Origin: Azorinus chamasolen | Taxonomy: Eukaryota; Mollusca; Bivalvia; Cardiida; Solecurtidae | Assembly: GCA_963576725.1 (NCBI GenBank) | Contig: OY755252.1 | Location: 47,854,140-47,918,139 of the forward strand | Direction of reading: 5' to 3' | DNA length: 64,000 bases | Shown: one piece after another, positions 31,601-41,204 of the stretch | Numbering within the stretch: position 1 is the stretch's first letter | How the letters are laid out: the number at the start of each line of letters is the position of its first letter | Position numbers and translations under genes: made by a program | Notes under the pieces: model-generated | What the model saw: only the letters and a program-made list of their open reading frames with translations | What the model was told of the DNA's origin: nothing | Database searches by the model: none

Positions 31601-31629
31601 TACCCCCTAATAACGAAGGCCAAGCGTAA
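25546..31629 (+). CDS. Secreted immunoglobulin-domain protein (3 exons)
   Basis: My model joins 25546-25617, 27745-27770 and 30297-31629: 1431 nt, 476 residues. Exon 1 encodes a signal peptide (MSLFQGVILLTVFCVVES). Exon 3 encodes nearly all of the mature protein. Its first ~220 residues look like two beta-rich modules with alternating hydrophobic strands (GEVTMTVSFLR, GTVSFDVQFLS) and only one cysteine. Two Ig-like domains follow: Cys 285 and 336 (GGVSCMAF ... GTYTCKA), and Cys 376 and 441 (IGVTCTA ... AVYCVIES) with an extra Cys 411. The canonical Ig tryptophan is replaced (ITFLKDG). Possible N-glycosylation sites are NGT (two) and NTT. No transmembrane helix is seen, so it is probably secreted. 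A role in adhesion or immunity is a guess. The exon link rests on phase and splice signals only. Confidence 0.7.
25840..26010. mobile_element. Long-hairpin MITE (family F), copy 1
   Basis: Arms: CCATGCTTATAAAACTTTTA then GTTGAGTCTGAG, mirrored by CTCAGACTCAACTAAAAT then TTTATAAGC. The interior repeats ATCTGACCAATCAAAAGC. Confidence 0.8.
26028..26096. repeat. Family A hairpin between two family F copies
   Basis: AACAGTTTGAATCCTGATGA and GGATCCAAACTGTTTGC around CGCCGAGTTACTCGACG. Confidence 0.7.
26143..26327. mobile_element. Family F MITE, copy 2
   Basis: ATCAGGGTCCATGCTTATAA and TTATAAGCATGGACCCTGAT are exact terminal inverted repeats. It is nearly identical inside to copy 1. Confidence 0.85.
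26452..26818. mobile_element. Family B MITE with internal minisatellite
   Basis: The left end TTAACCAATTACCTCATA is followed by about 170 bp of 8- and 9-bp units (TTACCTCA, TACACCTCA; 26465-26635). The normal family B interior then resumes (GGAGCATTTACTAGAAAAAA, ATAGAGCATTTGCT) and the element ends near GTTTGTTAAGAG. Confidence 0.8.
26820..27744. other. Intron 1 of Ig gene, unique sequence
   Basis: No recognisable repeat or exon between the MITE and the microexon. A 73-codon frame at 27406-27627 has no supporting feature. Confidence 0.4.
27745..27770 (+). CDS. Ig gene microexon (26 nt)
   Basis: Acceptor TATATTCCTTCTGCTTTAG, exon AACGCCAAGGTGTTGCGAAA plus six bases, donor GTAAAA. It encodes NAKVLRKL and two bases of the next codon. 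Exon 1 ends in phase 0 and exon 3 needs two bases, and this piece fits both exactly. Confidence 0.55.
28295..28437. mobile_element. Family E MITE, right half and hairpin
   Basis: GCAGAAAGCTCCTACAGGAG hairpin, then AATGAATGGCCGCTTAAGAC and GGTTCTACTGTA. Confidence 0.7.
28440..29290. other. Intron 2 of Ig gene, no feature recognised
   Basis: AT-rich sequence. The 69-codon frame at 29025-29234 has no recognisable motif. Confidence 0.4.
29305..29410. repeat. Family D hairpin
   Basis: AGCAGACCCTAATCAGACGG faces CCGTCTGACCAGGGTCTGCT. Confidence 0.75.
29807..30009. mobile_element. Family B MITE, inverted copy
   Basis: TTAACCCATTCCCCCATATT at the left, CTATGAGATGATGGTTTAA at the right. The central hairpin is reduced to GGTAATGCTCTATTAATC. 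Confidence 0.75.
30120..30240. repeat. (GAT)n microsatellite
   Basis: Two long GAT runs with interruptions, about 60 bp upstream of the acceptor of Ig gene exon 3. The His/Ser frames on the other strand are artefacts. Confidence 0.9.
30297..31629 (+). CDS. Ig gene exon 3 (main coding exon)
   Basis: Acceptor CCACTCTCCCTACAG. A single 1333-nt exon runs to the stop at 31627-31629. The open frame extends back to an ATG at 30256, but the good acceptor and the missing signal peptide there favour splicing. An AATAAA at 31985 is the nearest candidate polyadenylation signal. Confidence 0.85.
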
Positions 31630-31704
31630 CAAACACCTGACATGTTGGTACAGGATACTCCCTCTAAATTGGACGAGCAAGTTAGTATTAATACTGGTCT
31701 TAAA

Positions 31705-31850
31705 GACGTGTGGCAGCCTAATGCAGGATGGAAATCATACAGAAGGCTTTTGGAGCTTTCTGTATGACTTTCACCCTGCATAAATCATCAACCTGCATAA
31801 AACGACTTCATTTTTTCTGTATTAAATTTCCGGTTTAAAGGGATTAGCTG
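31705..31850. mobile_element. Family E hairpin element
   Basis: TGCAGGATGGAAATCATACA pairs with TGTATGACTTTCACCCTGCA around CTTTTGGAG. Confidence 0.65.
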
Positions 31851-31854
31851 TACT

Positions 31855-31978
31855 TGATATCGTCTATTAACCATTTACTCCTACAGTCCTTGATATTGTC
31901 TATAGATAGATTAACCATTTACTGTACTTAACATCGTCTATTAACCATTTACTGTACTTAACCATTTACTCCAAAATA
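31855..31978. repeat. Short tandem repeat
   Basis: Units of ATTAACCATTTACT and CTTGATATTGTCTAT repeat three to four times. Confidence 0.65.
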
Positions 31979-32134
31979 TCCTTTAATAAATTAGAATGCC
32001 TTATTAGAACACTGAAGAAAGGACAATAGGAACTACATTCAGAATGAATAAACATAAATATCTTAAAACAGACACTCTCTGCATAACTTTCGCCCTGCAT
32101 TAAACTACTTCCTGCCTTTAAGACCAGGCGTCCA

Positions 32135-32605
32135 CTAGGACCCCGAATGGTTCCCGAAGGGTTCCCGAATGTGGATATCGCAGATTCTGGATGATTCGGC
32201 ATGCCTTCGGGATGTTCGGGAACCCTTCCGCGTCATTGCTGAACCCTTCGGGAACCCTTCCGGGTGATTCGGGGACTGATCGGGATCGAAAAAAGATTCG
32301 GCATCCAAGTTTTAAAAGTTTTAAAATTTGGACGCCGAATCTTTTATTCGGGAAGGCTTCGGGACCTTCTGGAACCCTTCTGGAACCCTGGAACCCTTCT
32401 GGAACCCTTCGGGACGTTCGGGAACCCTTCGCGGTGGTTTCGGGGTAGATTCAGGGTCATTCTGCAAGGCTTCGGGATCTCCTATCCACCCCGAGCGGTT
32501 CCAGAATGAAGCCGAATCGATGCGGAATGCTTCCAGAAGGCTTCCCGAATGCTTCCCGAAGACGCGAAAGGGTTCCCGAATCCACGCTGAAGACATGCCG
32601 AATGT
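32135..32605. repeat. Left subterminal TTCGGGAA array
   Basis: The motif TTCGGGAACCCTT and its complement alternate in blocks. The centre is a palindrome around AAGTTTTAAAAGTTTTAAAA. All six frames stay partly open through base composition only. Confidence 0.8.
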
Positions 32606-33154
32606 ATTATGAACGATTCATATACTTAATATCAGGCTTAACTTATTAGGAGTATTACACTTACATATAGAGAAGATAAGTGAAATAATTTTATCTAAGC
32701 AGAATCCTTACATTCTGTTATATTTTTTAACCAGAAAATAACATTTTGTGCATGAAATATCTAATTAAACCCAAACTGAATTTGGTAAGATCCTTAAGTC
32801 TGTTACAAATTTGATTTAGATCACCCTCAGTTATTATCAAATACAATATGTGTTCTTAAAATGACAATTAAGCAAACGTTCATTTGTTTTTACAAAATAA
32901 ACACTAATGTATGAAAAAGTATACTCTGGTATAATTTTAAGTAACATGCTTAGATAAGTAATTACTTAAGAATGTTCGTGAAACTGCGGCCTGAATAGTC
33001 TCAGAAGACACTGATTTCTCACATACCTTCCCTTATCTCCGAGTTAGAACAACGGGTTAAGATTCCCTTATCTGTAACACGTGTAAGATCACTTTAGAAC
33101 ATATAAACGGCGAAAATGCACTTTTTTGATATGTGAGAAAAAGAATCTGATGCT

Positions 33155-33288
33155 CGTTGTCTTTTAAGATCACTTGTTCCTAAACTCGCCAAGAAAATGT
33201 TATTAAGCTCGCCAAGGCTCGCTTAATGACATTTTCTAAGGCTCGTTTAGGAATATGTGATCTTTAAAGACAACTCGCAACAGATCCT
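33155..33288. repeat. Hairpin inside the foldback element
   Basis: CTCGTTGTCTTTTAAGATCA is mirrored by TGATCTTTAAAGACAACTCG. Inner arms are TCGCCAAGAAAATGTTATTA and TAATGACATTTTCTAAGGCT. Confidence 0.8.
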
Positions 33289-34439
33289 CTATGTCAGCAA
33301 AACTTATATACATGTACATCTGAAATATATAAAATACAATATACAAGAAACTTTACTTATAGTCGGATGTTACAAAACATCTTATTTAACATGAGCTAGA
33401 AGTTATTTACCGACTAAAACAATAGCTTCTTAACAAAATACATTCCATTACTAACTACCTATGGATAAAATACATGTATAAAGAACAGTAATAGCTATAA
33501 AATATAACACATCTCAGTTTTGCTACCTATTATAAATAGCTTAAAATAGCATGTATATAATTAATCCATTATACTCGTAATTGTTTTTGACGAGAACGAA
33601 ATAAAACACATGATAGGGAAACATTTATATGTAGATGTTTGTGTGTGCGTGCGTGTGTGTGTGCTCTTCCTAAATACTTTCTAAGAGCGTATTTGAGCCC
33701 CGTCCAAACAGGGTATACGGAGTTTGTATTACTATTAATATATAGATGTGTGTGTATCCATTACAAGTAGTATACTTGAATAGAATGTACTTGTCTTTTG
33801 TAAACAGTGGATATTCTGAAAAAGGGGTTCCTGTTTGACCCACCCAAACAGGGTACATAGAGTTTGTTATTTTGCAACACATCTATAGCTATAATAGATA
33901 TACATGTATGTCAATATTTATTTACATTAATTCCCATGAACACACATACTTATTTTGTAGTATATGGCTGTGTGCATACATTATGAATATGTGTAAGTGG
34001 ATCTATATTAGAAGCCTAAGAACTATCTTTAGATGCAAAATAAGATATGAAATGGAAATAAGACATACATGAGTAATAGTCATTAAGAACCGACATAGAA
34101 AATGAATCTTTCTCAATTAAGTATGAAAGGTTTTTAAGCAATCCCCAGTGACATATATTGAAATATTACGACATCATGCATGGAGAGGAGGATAAGGTAA
34201 AACTACAGTTTGAAAAAGGGGTATTGATATAAAGCAAACATAAGACGGCTCATCCGGATGTAAAGGACCTGTCAGTATTTGTTACATGATAATGGTGCCA
34301 TGTACTCCGACCCACTACCCATTAGGTGTTGGGGGCCGGAGGTAACCCCGCTCCATCCGAATGAATCTAGTCTAGATATAGTAGAAGCATCTTTTCCACT
34401 CCAACGAGACATCTTTTCCATTCCAAAACACAAAAATGC

Positions 34440-34765
34440 GACATCGTTATATAACCAGACTCTCAATTCGGCAACCCTTCGGCCTTATTTCTGCAACGAT
34501 TCGGCATCCCTTCGGCATGTTCTGCAATGGTTCCACAACCTTTCCGCACGATCGGAAACTATTCGGGAAGCATCCGGGAGGTAATTCTCAAGGTTTCGGC
34601 ATTATTCTGCATCACTTCGGCGTCTGTTCCGCAACGCTTCGTAAGCCACTTCCCGAATACTTGCGGAATACATGCCGAATGACCCCGAATACAAAGCTGA
34701 TCCTGAATGGTTCCCGAATCGAGCAAAATCTATTCTGCAACCCTTCGACAAGGCTTCGGCGCTGT
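34440..34765. repeat. Right subterminal TTCGGC/CCGAA array
   Basis: Repeated CAACCCTTCGG, GATTCGGCATCCCTTCGG and TTCCCGAATAC motifs related to the left array. Confidence 0.75.
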
Positions 34766-34818
34766 AGTGGACGCCAGGCATAAGGCCAAGCATTAGACAT
34801 TATCTATCGTGTGGTCGC

Positions 34819-35063
34819 TTTAGCCCTTTTACCACCAATGTCGCATAAATGCACCACGACAAATAGTGCAGTCCCAGATCAAACGCTACCTTTTCAAGGC
34901 GGCGTCAGATCAGGGACTTAACTTTTTGTCTCATTCTCTAGTTCTATACCTGTGGTTTATTCCTATGGAATTTAAATGTATCTATATAATTTCCTTAATT
35001 TACCGAAATATTTCAACTAAACTGGTTTGCAGACGACAATTAGAAATATAGCGTCATAAGGGT
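34819..35063. mobile_element. Family C MITE
   Basis: TTAGCCCTTTTACCACCAAT at the left, AGACGACAATTAGAAATATA and CATAAGGGTAA at the right, with a central GGCGGCGTCAGATCAGG hairpin. Confidence 0.7.
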
Positions 35064-35159
35064 AAGAGGGATATCACGATATTCCCAATTTATCCCCATT
35101 ATCCCTATGTACCCTTAACTTAACGAGAATACAACTTGCTAATGTTCGAACTGGAATTT

Positions 35160-35690
35160 ATTTAATCCTTTACTACATAAAAAGTGTTTTTTTCACCTTA
35201 GCAAACAGAGTAGAACCAGGACATACGGCTCCTATAGAAGCCAAACTATCAGGGTCAGCTCTTTTTGCTTTTGAAATAACACATACTATACATCTGGTTC
35301 TACAGTTTCTGCTTTGGTAAAGACCCAATGTGTTATTATGCCATTTGGTAAATACTCCATGTGTTAATATGCCATTTGGTAAATACTCCATGTGTTAATA
35401 TGCCATTTGGTAAATACTCCATTTGTTAATATGCCATTTGGTAAATACCCGATGTGGTAATATGCCATTTGGTAAATACTCCAATGTGTTAATATGCCAT
35501 TTGGTTAATACTCCATGTGTTAATATGCCATTTTGTAAATACTCCATGTGTTAATATGCCATTTGGTAAATACCCCATGTGTTAATATGCCATTTGGTAA
35601 ATACTCCATGTGTTAATATGCCATTTGGTAAATACTCCATGTGTTAATATTCAATTATAATATGTATGGAGTAAAGGATTACAGATAAGC
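35160..35690. mobile_element. Family D MITE carrying a 31-bp minisatellite
   Basis: The left end is TTTAATCCTTTACTACATA and the right end is GTATGGAGTAAAGGATTA. Its hairpin (ACATACGGCTCCTATAGAAG) and the segment ending GTTTCTGCTTTGGTAAA are normal family D sequence. The 31-bp array follows. Confidence 0.75.
35325..35655. repeat. 31-bp minisatellite, about 10 copies
   Basis: The unit is CCATTTGGTAAATACTCCAT followed by GTGTTAATATG, exact 31-bp period (35341, 35372). Confidence 0.95.
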
Positions 35691-35704
35691 TCTCCGGAAT
35701 GTTA

Positions 35705-35880
35705 TAATACACTAAAACCTCTATAAAGGGACCCGTTAATGCATCAACATAGGAGTTTTTAAAAGCAGGTTGCTGCTTAATACAGATCAAACGTAATGCA
35801 GAAAGCTCATACGGAAGCTTTTGCATAACTTCCGTCCTGTATACAATCTGTCATAAACCTTCGCTTGCTATTCTCGTCAA
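35705..35880. mobile_element. Family E MITE
   Basis: CACTAAAACCTCTATAAAGG at the left, hairpin GCAGAAAGCTCATACGGAAG in the middle, GTCATAAACC at the right. Confidence 0.65.
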
Positions 35881-35897
35881 TATACCTACCTGTAAAG

Positions 35898-35962
35898 AGT
35901 GAAGACCCAGATGAGACAGCTCCTGCAGGAGCTGTCTCATCAGGGTCTGCACTATTTACAAG
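35898..35962. repeat. Family D hairpin, near perfect
   Basis: AGACCCAGATGAGACAGCTC faces GAGCTGTCTCATCAGGGTCT around CTGCAG. Confidence 0.8.
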
Positions 35963-36252
35963 TTGATTGTGCAACCAGTGCACTCCACAGCAGTGATTGC
36001 ACAGCGAAATACTTGTACACAGTGAAGATATATGCAATTATACAACAGGGCATGGGTAACGAAGGAGAAATGTGTTTTAAAATTCAGCAAGCGAAGGGTT
36101 AAAACACGATATCGAAATCTGACCCAATGGACCGTGTATATGGCTATAAATGCCATCCATGCCTTGCGTCATAGACATTAATTGCGAAGAAGATGTTCAC
36201 AAAGTCCCCTCGCATTCCTTTGGGGAAACACATTAAATACGTACTTAATACT

Positions 36253-36500
36253 CTATGTTAACCTTTTATCCCATAGAAACATTTTTATTTAACGCATTTG
36301 CAAATAGAGTAAACCCAGACTAGACAGTTGCTGTAGGTCTGATTCTAGGTCTGGGTCTGCTCTGTTTGATTTTGGAATACAATAAATCTGATTCTGCAGT
36401 TTATGCTATGCTAAAATTCCTGTGGGCACTTGCCATTATTAAAATGATATAATTAATAGTCATGACGTCCTAGTGTTTTACATGAATATTTTTTAGGCAA
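36253..36500. mobile_element. Family D MITE
   Basis: TTAACCTTTTATCCCATAGA at the left, hairpin AGACTAGACAGTTGCTGTAG, then the unexpanded interior GCTAAAATTCCTGTGGGCAC TTGCCATTATT and TTAATAGTCATGA. Confidence 0.7.
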
Positions 36501-36779
36501 AGGCTATATTTTAATTATTGTGTTACTTTGATTGTTTATTTTTGTGATTGGCAAGTATACCTACCGACAAGTGGATATACACGTATATAAGATAAAATGA
36601 GTAATTAGCATAATCTTAGAAAGATACTGAATTTAATCAAAACAAGAGACATTATAGCTTTATTTCGATTTTTACTTAATATTGAGGTGAACACTGAAAA
36701 ACCAATGGTTTATAAATGCTACATATAAATACATGTATATACAGTTAACCATTGTCTTCATATAAACGTATATTCATGC

Positions 36780-36985
36780 ATTAGCAAACAGAGTAGACCC
36801 AGATCAGACAGCTCTTATAGGTTCTGTCTGATCAGGATCTGCTCTTTTAGCTAATGGAATTTGACAGATATGTGTCTTTAGTTTCTAAATTGGCTATAAT
36901 ATTCAACCTTCCAAATTTCTTATAACGGTTTTTATCCATTTTATCTAGAATAAACATTGAACAGGGAATGGGTCAAACCCACCCG
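36780..36985. mobile_element. Family D MITE
   Basis: GCAAACAGAGTAGACCCAGA and hairpin CAGACAGCTCTTATAGGTTC, ending AACAGGGAATGGGTCAAACC. Confidence 0.65.
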
Positions 36986-37089
36986 AAGCGACCTTTTTAC
37001 GAATAAACATTAGTGTCTTTGAAAATAGGTGGCTGCTTATCGCTGTGCGAACGGTCCTGTAGGATATTTCTGTATAATTCTCGCCATGT

Positions 37090-37327
37090 ATATTCCCATT
37101 CTCTCCTAGACTATTTTAGACCAAAGCTCGTTACATAAATCTACCGAAAAAGTAACATTTACAAGAAAAAATGATTTTTAATTATGAAGTTTGAAGCCAT
37201 TGTGATAAATAGAGCATTTGCTCCTGAGGAGCGAATGCTCTATTTATTACAATGGCTTCAAAATCACAATGGCTTAAAAAATGACTTACAGAGGCACAAT
37301 ACGGCGTCAGTAGGAGATAATAGGTTA
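37090..37327. mobile_element. Family B MITE
   Basis: CCATTCTCTCCTAGACTATT at the left, GCATTTGCTCCTGAGGAGCG hairpin, GTCAGTAGGAGATAATAGG and TTAA at the right. Confidence 0.75.
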
Positions 37328-37504
37328 AGCTACCTCCTGCCGTGAAAACAAAGAAGACCTCTTTTTATGGTCGCTTTAGAGGGGTTTTACGAAATTCCGA
37401 ATATATAACCTATAGCCCTATGTATCGCTTACGAAATAAAGCTTCCTTATATTAGAGCTGGTTTGCTTTTGATTTAAAGAGAGGTTCCCGGAAAAGTTTG
37501 AATA

Positions 37505-37708
37505 CATTAGAACCCTTTTTTAAAGCGGCCACTAAATGCATTATTATACGAAATTTTAAAAGCAGGTGGTAGCTTAATACGGACAAAAGTAACACAGAAA
37601 GCTCCTATGGGAGCTTTTTGCATATTTTTGTACTGCATTAAGCTCTCGCCTAATTAAAAAGTCCAGAATTGACATCTTTTGAATGATCGATGATCAGGTG
37701 TTATACTG
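37505..37708. mobile_element. Family E MITE
   Basis: CATTAGAACCCTTTTTTAAA at the left, hairpin GAAAGCTCCTATGGGAGCTT, ending CAGGTGTTATACTG. Confidence 0.7.
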
Positions 37709-37748
37709 TACATATTGCATATTGTTTCTAAATATGTTTAACTAGGTA

Positions 37749-37934
37749 CAGTAAAACCCATCTAAACCGGATTTATTACACAGGATAATTTAGGTCTTTC
37801 TGTGTAGTTTGTTGCCTAATGTAGGGTAAAAACACGCCGAAAGCTCCCAACTTTAATCCTGCATTAAACTATTATTGTATTTAAGAGCGGTATTGATAGT
37901 AATTTGTTCGTCCGGTTTAGAGGGCTTTTTACTG
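37749..37934. mobile_element. Family E MITE, complete with TA target site
   Basis: TA-CAGTAAAACCCATCTAAACC at the left and GGTTTAGAGGGCTTTTTACTG-TA at the right. The terminal inverted repeat is about 20 bp and the TA duplication supports a Tc1/mariner-pogo type origin. Confidence 0.8.
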
Positions 37935-38107
37935 TAACCAGCTCATATTTTCGCCATATTTGCAAATTGACTTGATAGTCACATGATGCTAAATTAAATG
38001 ATAAAAAAAAGGCACGATGAAAGGAAAGTGCCATTGACACGGAAGCAACGACAACTCGTCCGCGAGTCACCGGAATGCGTTGCCTACACAAGCCCTACTT
38101 CATAGTT

Positions 38108-38226
38108 CCGAGTTCTAAGTTTCGAGTTCTATGTTCCGACTTCCAAGTTCCATGTTCCGACTACCATATACCAAGTTCCGACTTACAAGTTCCAAGTTCC
38201 GACTTCCATTGTCCAAGTTCCAACTT
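38108..38226. repeat. ~15-bp minisatellite
   Basis: Repeated AGTTCCGACTTCCAAGTTCC units. Confidence 0.85.
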
Positions 38227-38500
38227 TAGAAGGTCTCTTTTCACGTCTGTAGAAACTTTGTAAATGGTGTAGACAATCACAGGGAGGCAGCCTTTGGGAA
38301 GCATTTTTTGTAGTTTAACTCTATTGTTTTGAGGTTAACTTATGGTTCTTTTTTGTAGAAATCATTTTTCAACAGGCAATAGTTGGATACAAAGCAACAT
38401 TTTATAACCATCAATGTTTATATATCAAGTGGTCGCATTAGAGAAGGTTCTACGCTCTCGGGTATATGAATACAAACAGTGTTTCACACTTATTAGTTCT

Positions 38501-38700
38501 NNNNNNNNNNNNNNNNNNNNNNNNNNNNNNNNNNNNNNNNNNNNNNNNNNNNNNNNNNNNNNNNNNNNNNNNNNNNNNNNNNNNNNNNNNNNNNNNNNNN
38601 NNNNNNNNNNNNNNNNNNNNNNNNNNNNNNNNNNNNNNNNNNNNNNNNNNNNNNNNNNNNNNNNNNNNNNNNNNNNNNNNNNNNNNNNNNNNNNNNNNNN
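38501..38700. other. Assembly gap (200 N)
   Basis: Exactly 200 undetermined bases, a usual fixed-size scaffold gap. True length is unknown. Frames called across it are meaningless. Confidence 0.99.
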
Positions 38701-38881
38701 AATCTACTGAAGAGGAGCATTAACTAAAGAAAAGAAAACTTTTAGAACTTTGTAGTCTGAAAACATTGTGCTAAATAGAGCATTTGCTCCTATAGGAGCT
38801 AATGCTCTATTTATCACAATGGTTTCACAAAGTGACTTTTACAGAGTCGTCAAAAGTCGTCAATATGAGGGAACGGGTTAA
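38701..38881. mobile_element. Family B MITE, left end lost in the gap
   Basis: GAAGAGGAGCATTAACTAAA, the perfect hairpin GAGCATTTGCTCCTATAGGA, and the right end ATATGAGGGAACGGGTTAA. Confidence 0.75.
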
Positions 38882-38992
38882 TGCAGGGTAATGCATGACT
38901 TTCATCATGCATTAAGCAGTCAATTGCCTAACAGTATCTAATTTCTTCTCTACTAGAACTCCGGCATAGAGGGGTTTCACTGTATCAGTAAA
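38882..38992. repeat. Family E right half
   Basis: Hairpin TGCAGGGTAATGCATGAC/CATGCATTAAGC, ending CATAGAGGGGTTTCACTG. Confidence 0.6.
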
Positions 38993-39118
38993 TATTTCTT
39001 AATTTGTCGTCAGTAGCGGAGAGTAGTTATATGATTCAACATGATATAGAAATTAAAGAAGAAAGAAACGTACAAAGCCTCAAAGAATATCGAGCAAGTG
39101 CATTGAAAATATAACAAG

Positions 39119-39530
39119 AGTGTTCGGAGGAACACATGCGTCACCTTCTCGCAACTGACACAAAAACTGCTATGCTGGAGTGCGAAAATCAGAACTAAGG
39201 GGAATAACTAAAAATATATTGCAAAGAGTGATGGACCTTAGTTACAACAATGGTCCTCTATGAGAGGAAGACATTTGTGAAATATGAAAGCTCTATAATG
39301 ATTAGTTTAGAAATGACATTAAAATAAATAAAGTGTGGCGGACAGACAGACAGACAGACGGACAGACGGACGGACGGACAGAAAGACAGACAGACAGACA
39401 GACAGGCGACGGAAAAGTGATCCCTAAGTAACACACTGCCTCTCGGCAGGTGACACAAAAACACTGAGACTGAAGAACGGGGCGACTTTTTACGGATGTC
39501 ACACAAGCACTTAACACCTGCTGGATGTCA
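39119..39530. repeat. Dispersed-type repeat with (GACA/GACG)n core
   Basis: GAGTGTTCGGAGGAACACAT at the left and CTGCCTCTCGGCAGGTGACA at the right flank a tetranucleotide run at 39345-39405. No gene seen. Confidence 0.75.
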
Positions 39531-39534
39531 CACT

Positions 39535-39694
39535 TAAGAAATGAATGACGTGCTCCCGGTGTTCATGAGGTTATGCAACGCATAGCTTTACGAGCAAAGT
39601 TAGTGAAGCCCGAAGGGCTTCACGTGAATCTTTGCTCATAAACCTATGCGTTGCATAACCTCATGAACACCGGGAGCACGTCATTTATTTCTTA
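39535..39694. repeat. 160-bp near-perfect palindrome
   Basis: TAAGAAATGAATGACGTGCT at the left mirrors AGCACGTCATTTATTTCTTA at the right. The arms continue through CCGGTGTTCATGAGGTTATG and meet at GTGAAGCCCGAAGGGCTTCA. Only a few mismatches are present over about 78 bp per arm. Confidence 0.92.
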
Positions 39695-39699
39695 TATTT

Positions 39700-40300
39700 A
39701 TATTCCATTGTATTTCTTATATTTCAACGGATTTTTTTACCGGTCACGTAATAATAGCCGCTATATAGGTCGTTGCCAGGTTCGTTTCTAACGTAGTAGG
39801 ATCTCTATATATTGTATGAAAAATAGTCCCAAACACATATTATAAAAAATTAATATAGAATGAATACAAGATTTTAATCAGTAAATTTCCAGCTATGTTT
39901 AAAGAAAAGATTATCAAGATATTTCAAACCATATATATTTACGAAATGTTGGTATTAAAGCATCTTCTTAAATGTAGGTCGCGGTGTCGAAGCCAATTTA
40001 CTCAACCGCCAATACTTGATCGAACGCGGGTCACAACGTTGGATTTTATTCTCGGATTTGTCTTTGTTAACGGTAAGGACATTGACTTATATAAGCTTCA
40101 CTTATTACTTGATAATATATTTTGATACTCCACGGCTGTTAAAGTTGGCAGTATTATGTATTCAAGCGATAATTCTCAGTAAGAAGATGCCACATTTCAA
40201 ATTTTCAGGGCCGCTTGAATGGCAATCCATTTTCTGTTTTACGCTTTAAACTCATGGGGGCTCCAGTTAATGTCTGCTACACTTGATTCACACCCATTGA
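39700..40300. other. No gene recognised
   Basis: Short frames (39895-40125, 40016-40249) lack recognisable domains or splice context. Confidence 0.4.
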
Positions 40301-40329
40301 CAACATGCTGTGTTGTATCATCATGTACA

Positions 40330-40700
40330 CGTTCAATTACAGGATTTTATCCAGATCATACGGTTCCTGTAGGAGCCGACTGGTCAGGGTCTGATCGGGG
40401 TCTTCTCTGTTTGCTTCAGATCTTGTAAATTAGACATGACATTTTCTGCAATGACCATCACTAAATACGTGATTAATGAATATGAATCTAATTAATGGTG
40501 ATCGACGTCGTCATTTATCGCACTAATATAGTAGACCCAGATCGGACGCCTCATGTTACACTAATATAGTAGACCCAAATAACGTGATGATCTAATTAAT
40601 GTTGAAGTCGCCATTTGTTGTACTAATATAGTAGACCCAGATGAGACCGCCCATATGTAGGAACCGACTGATCAGGGTCTGCCCTGTTTGCTGCTGGTAA
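40330..40700. repeat. Clustered family D hairpin fragments
   Basis: One hairpin at 40345-40415 (CGGTTCCTGTAGGAGCC). Then CACTAATATAGTAGACCCA recurs at about 40522, 40558 and 40620, the last with its own hairpin. Confidence 0.65.
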
Positions 40701-41204
40701 TAGATACTTCTTAGTTCTCAGACATACAAGACGAAGCTGTACATTACTAGAGCATTGATTTAGATTTATTTATTTCATTTTTATTCGTGCATTGCAAAAT
40801 AAACATTTCCACATAAGTACTGAAATAAGGCGTCGTTAATCGCTGACGTTTCATTAAGTGGAGTGGTTTTTGTTTACATTGTCACGTATCGATTCCCCAT
40901 TGATAAATCTTAAAATACGTCATAACTGGGTCAGTACAGTATTACTCCGCGCTTACACAGCGGAATTCTTGGAAAAGGAGAACCGACCCAAACCAGTATT
41001 GAAATGAACGTTCAAGGGAAAATGCAACTTTCTTTTTTAAATAAGGTTATATAAGGACATTGCAGGGCGAATGTAAATATAAGCACTTAACACCTGCTGT
41101 TTAGAATTTCAGCTTATAATCTTGCCATAAAAACGGGTCGATACGCAATTATTGACAATTTCGAACTTGCTTATTTGGCAACACTGACGTAATACAAAAT
41201 CAAT

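Larger units (their letters stand above)
32114..34786. mobile_element. Foldback-like element
   Basis: The outer ends are inverted: GCCTTTAAGACCAGGCGTCC then ACTA at the left (32114-32137), TAGTGGACGCCAGGCATAAG then GC at the right (34765-34786). Inside each end lies a 350-470 bp array of short motifs (TTCCCGAATG, TTCGGGAACCC, GATTCGGCAT), which also form internal hairpins such as 32294-32345. The middle (about 32620-34430) is AT-rich with no transposase recognised. No target-site duplication is evident. Confidence 0.65.

Noticed and set aside
32191..32612. Overlapping Ser/Gly/Pro-rich frames on both strands
   Set aside because: Six-frame openness caused by the TTCGGGAACCC array.
38414..38723. 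Frames of 75-98 codons across the N block
   Set aside because: They consist of undetermined residues.
39119..39530. Possible known mollusc SINE around the GACA run
   Set aside because: No pol III A/B boxes found, so left as an unclassified repeat.
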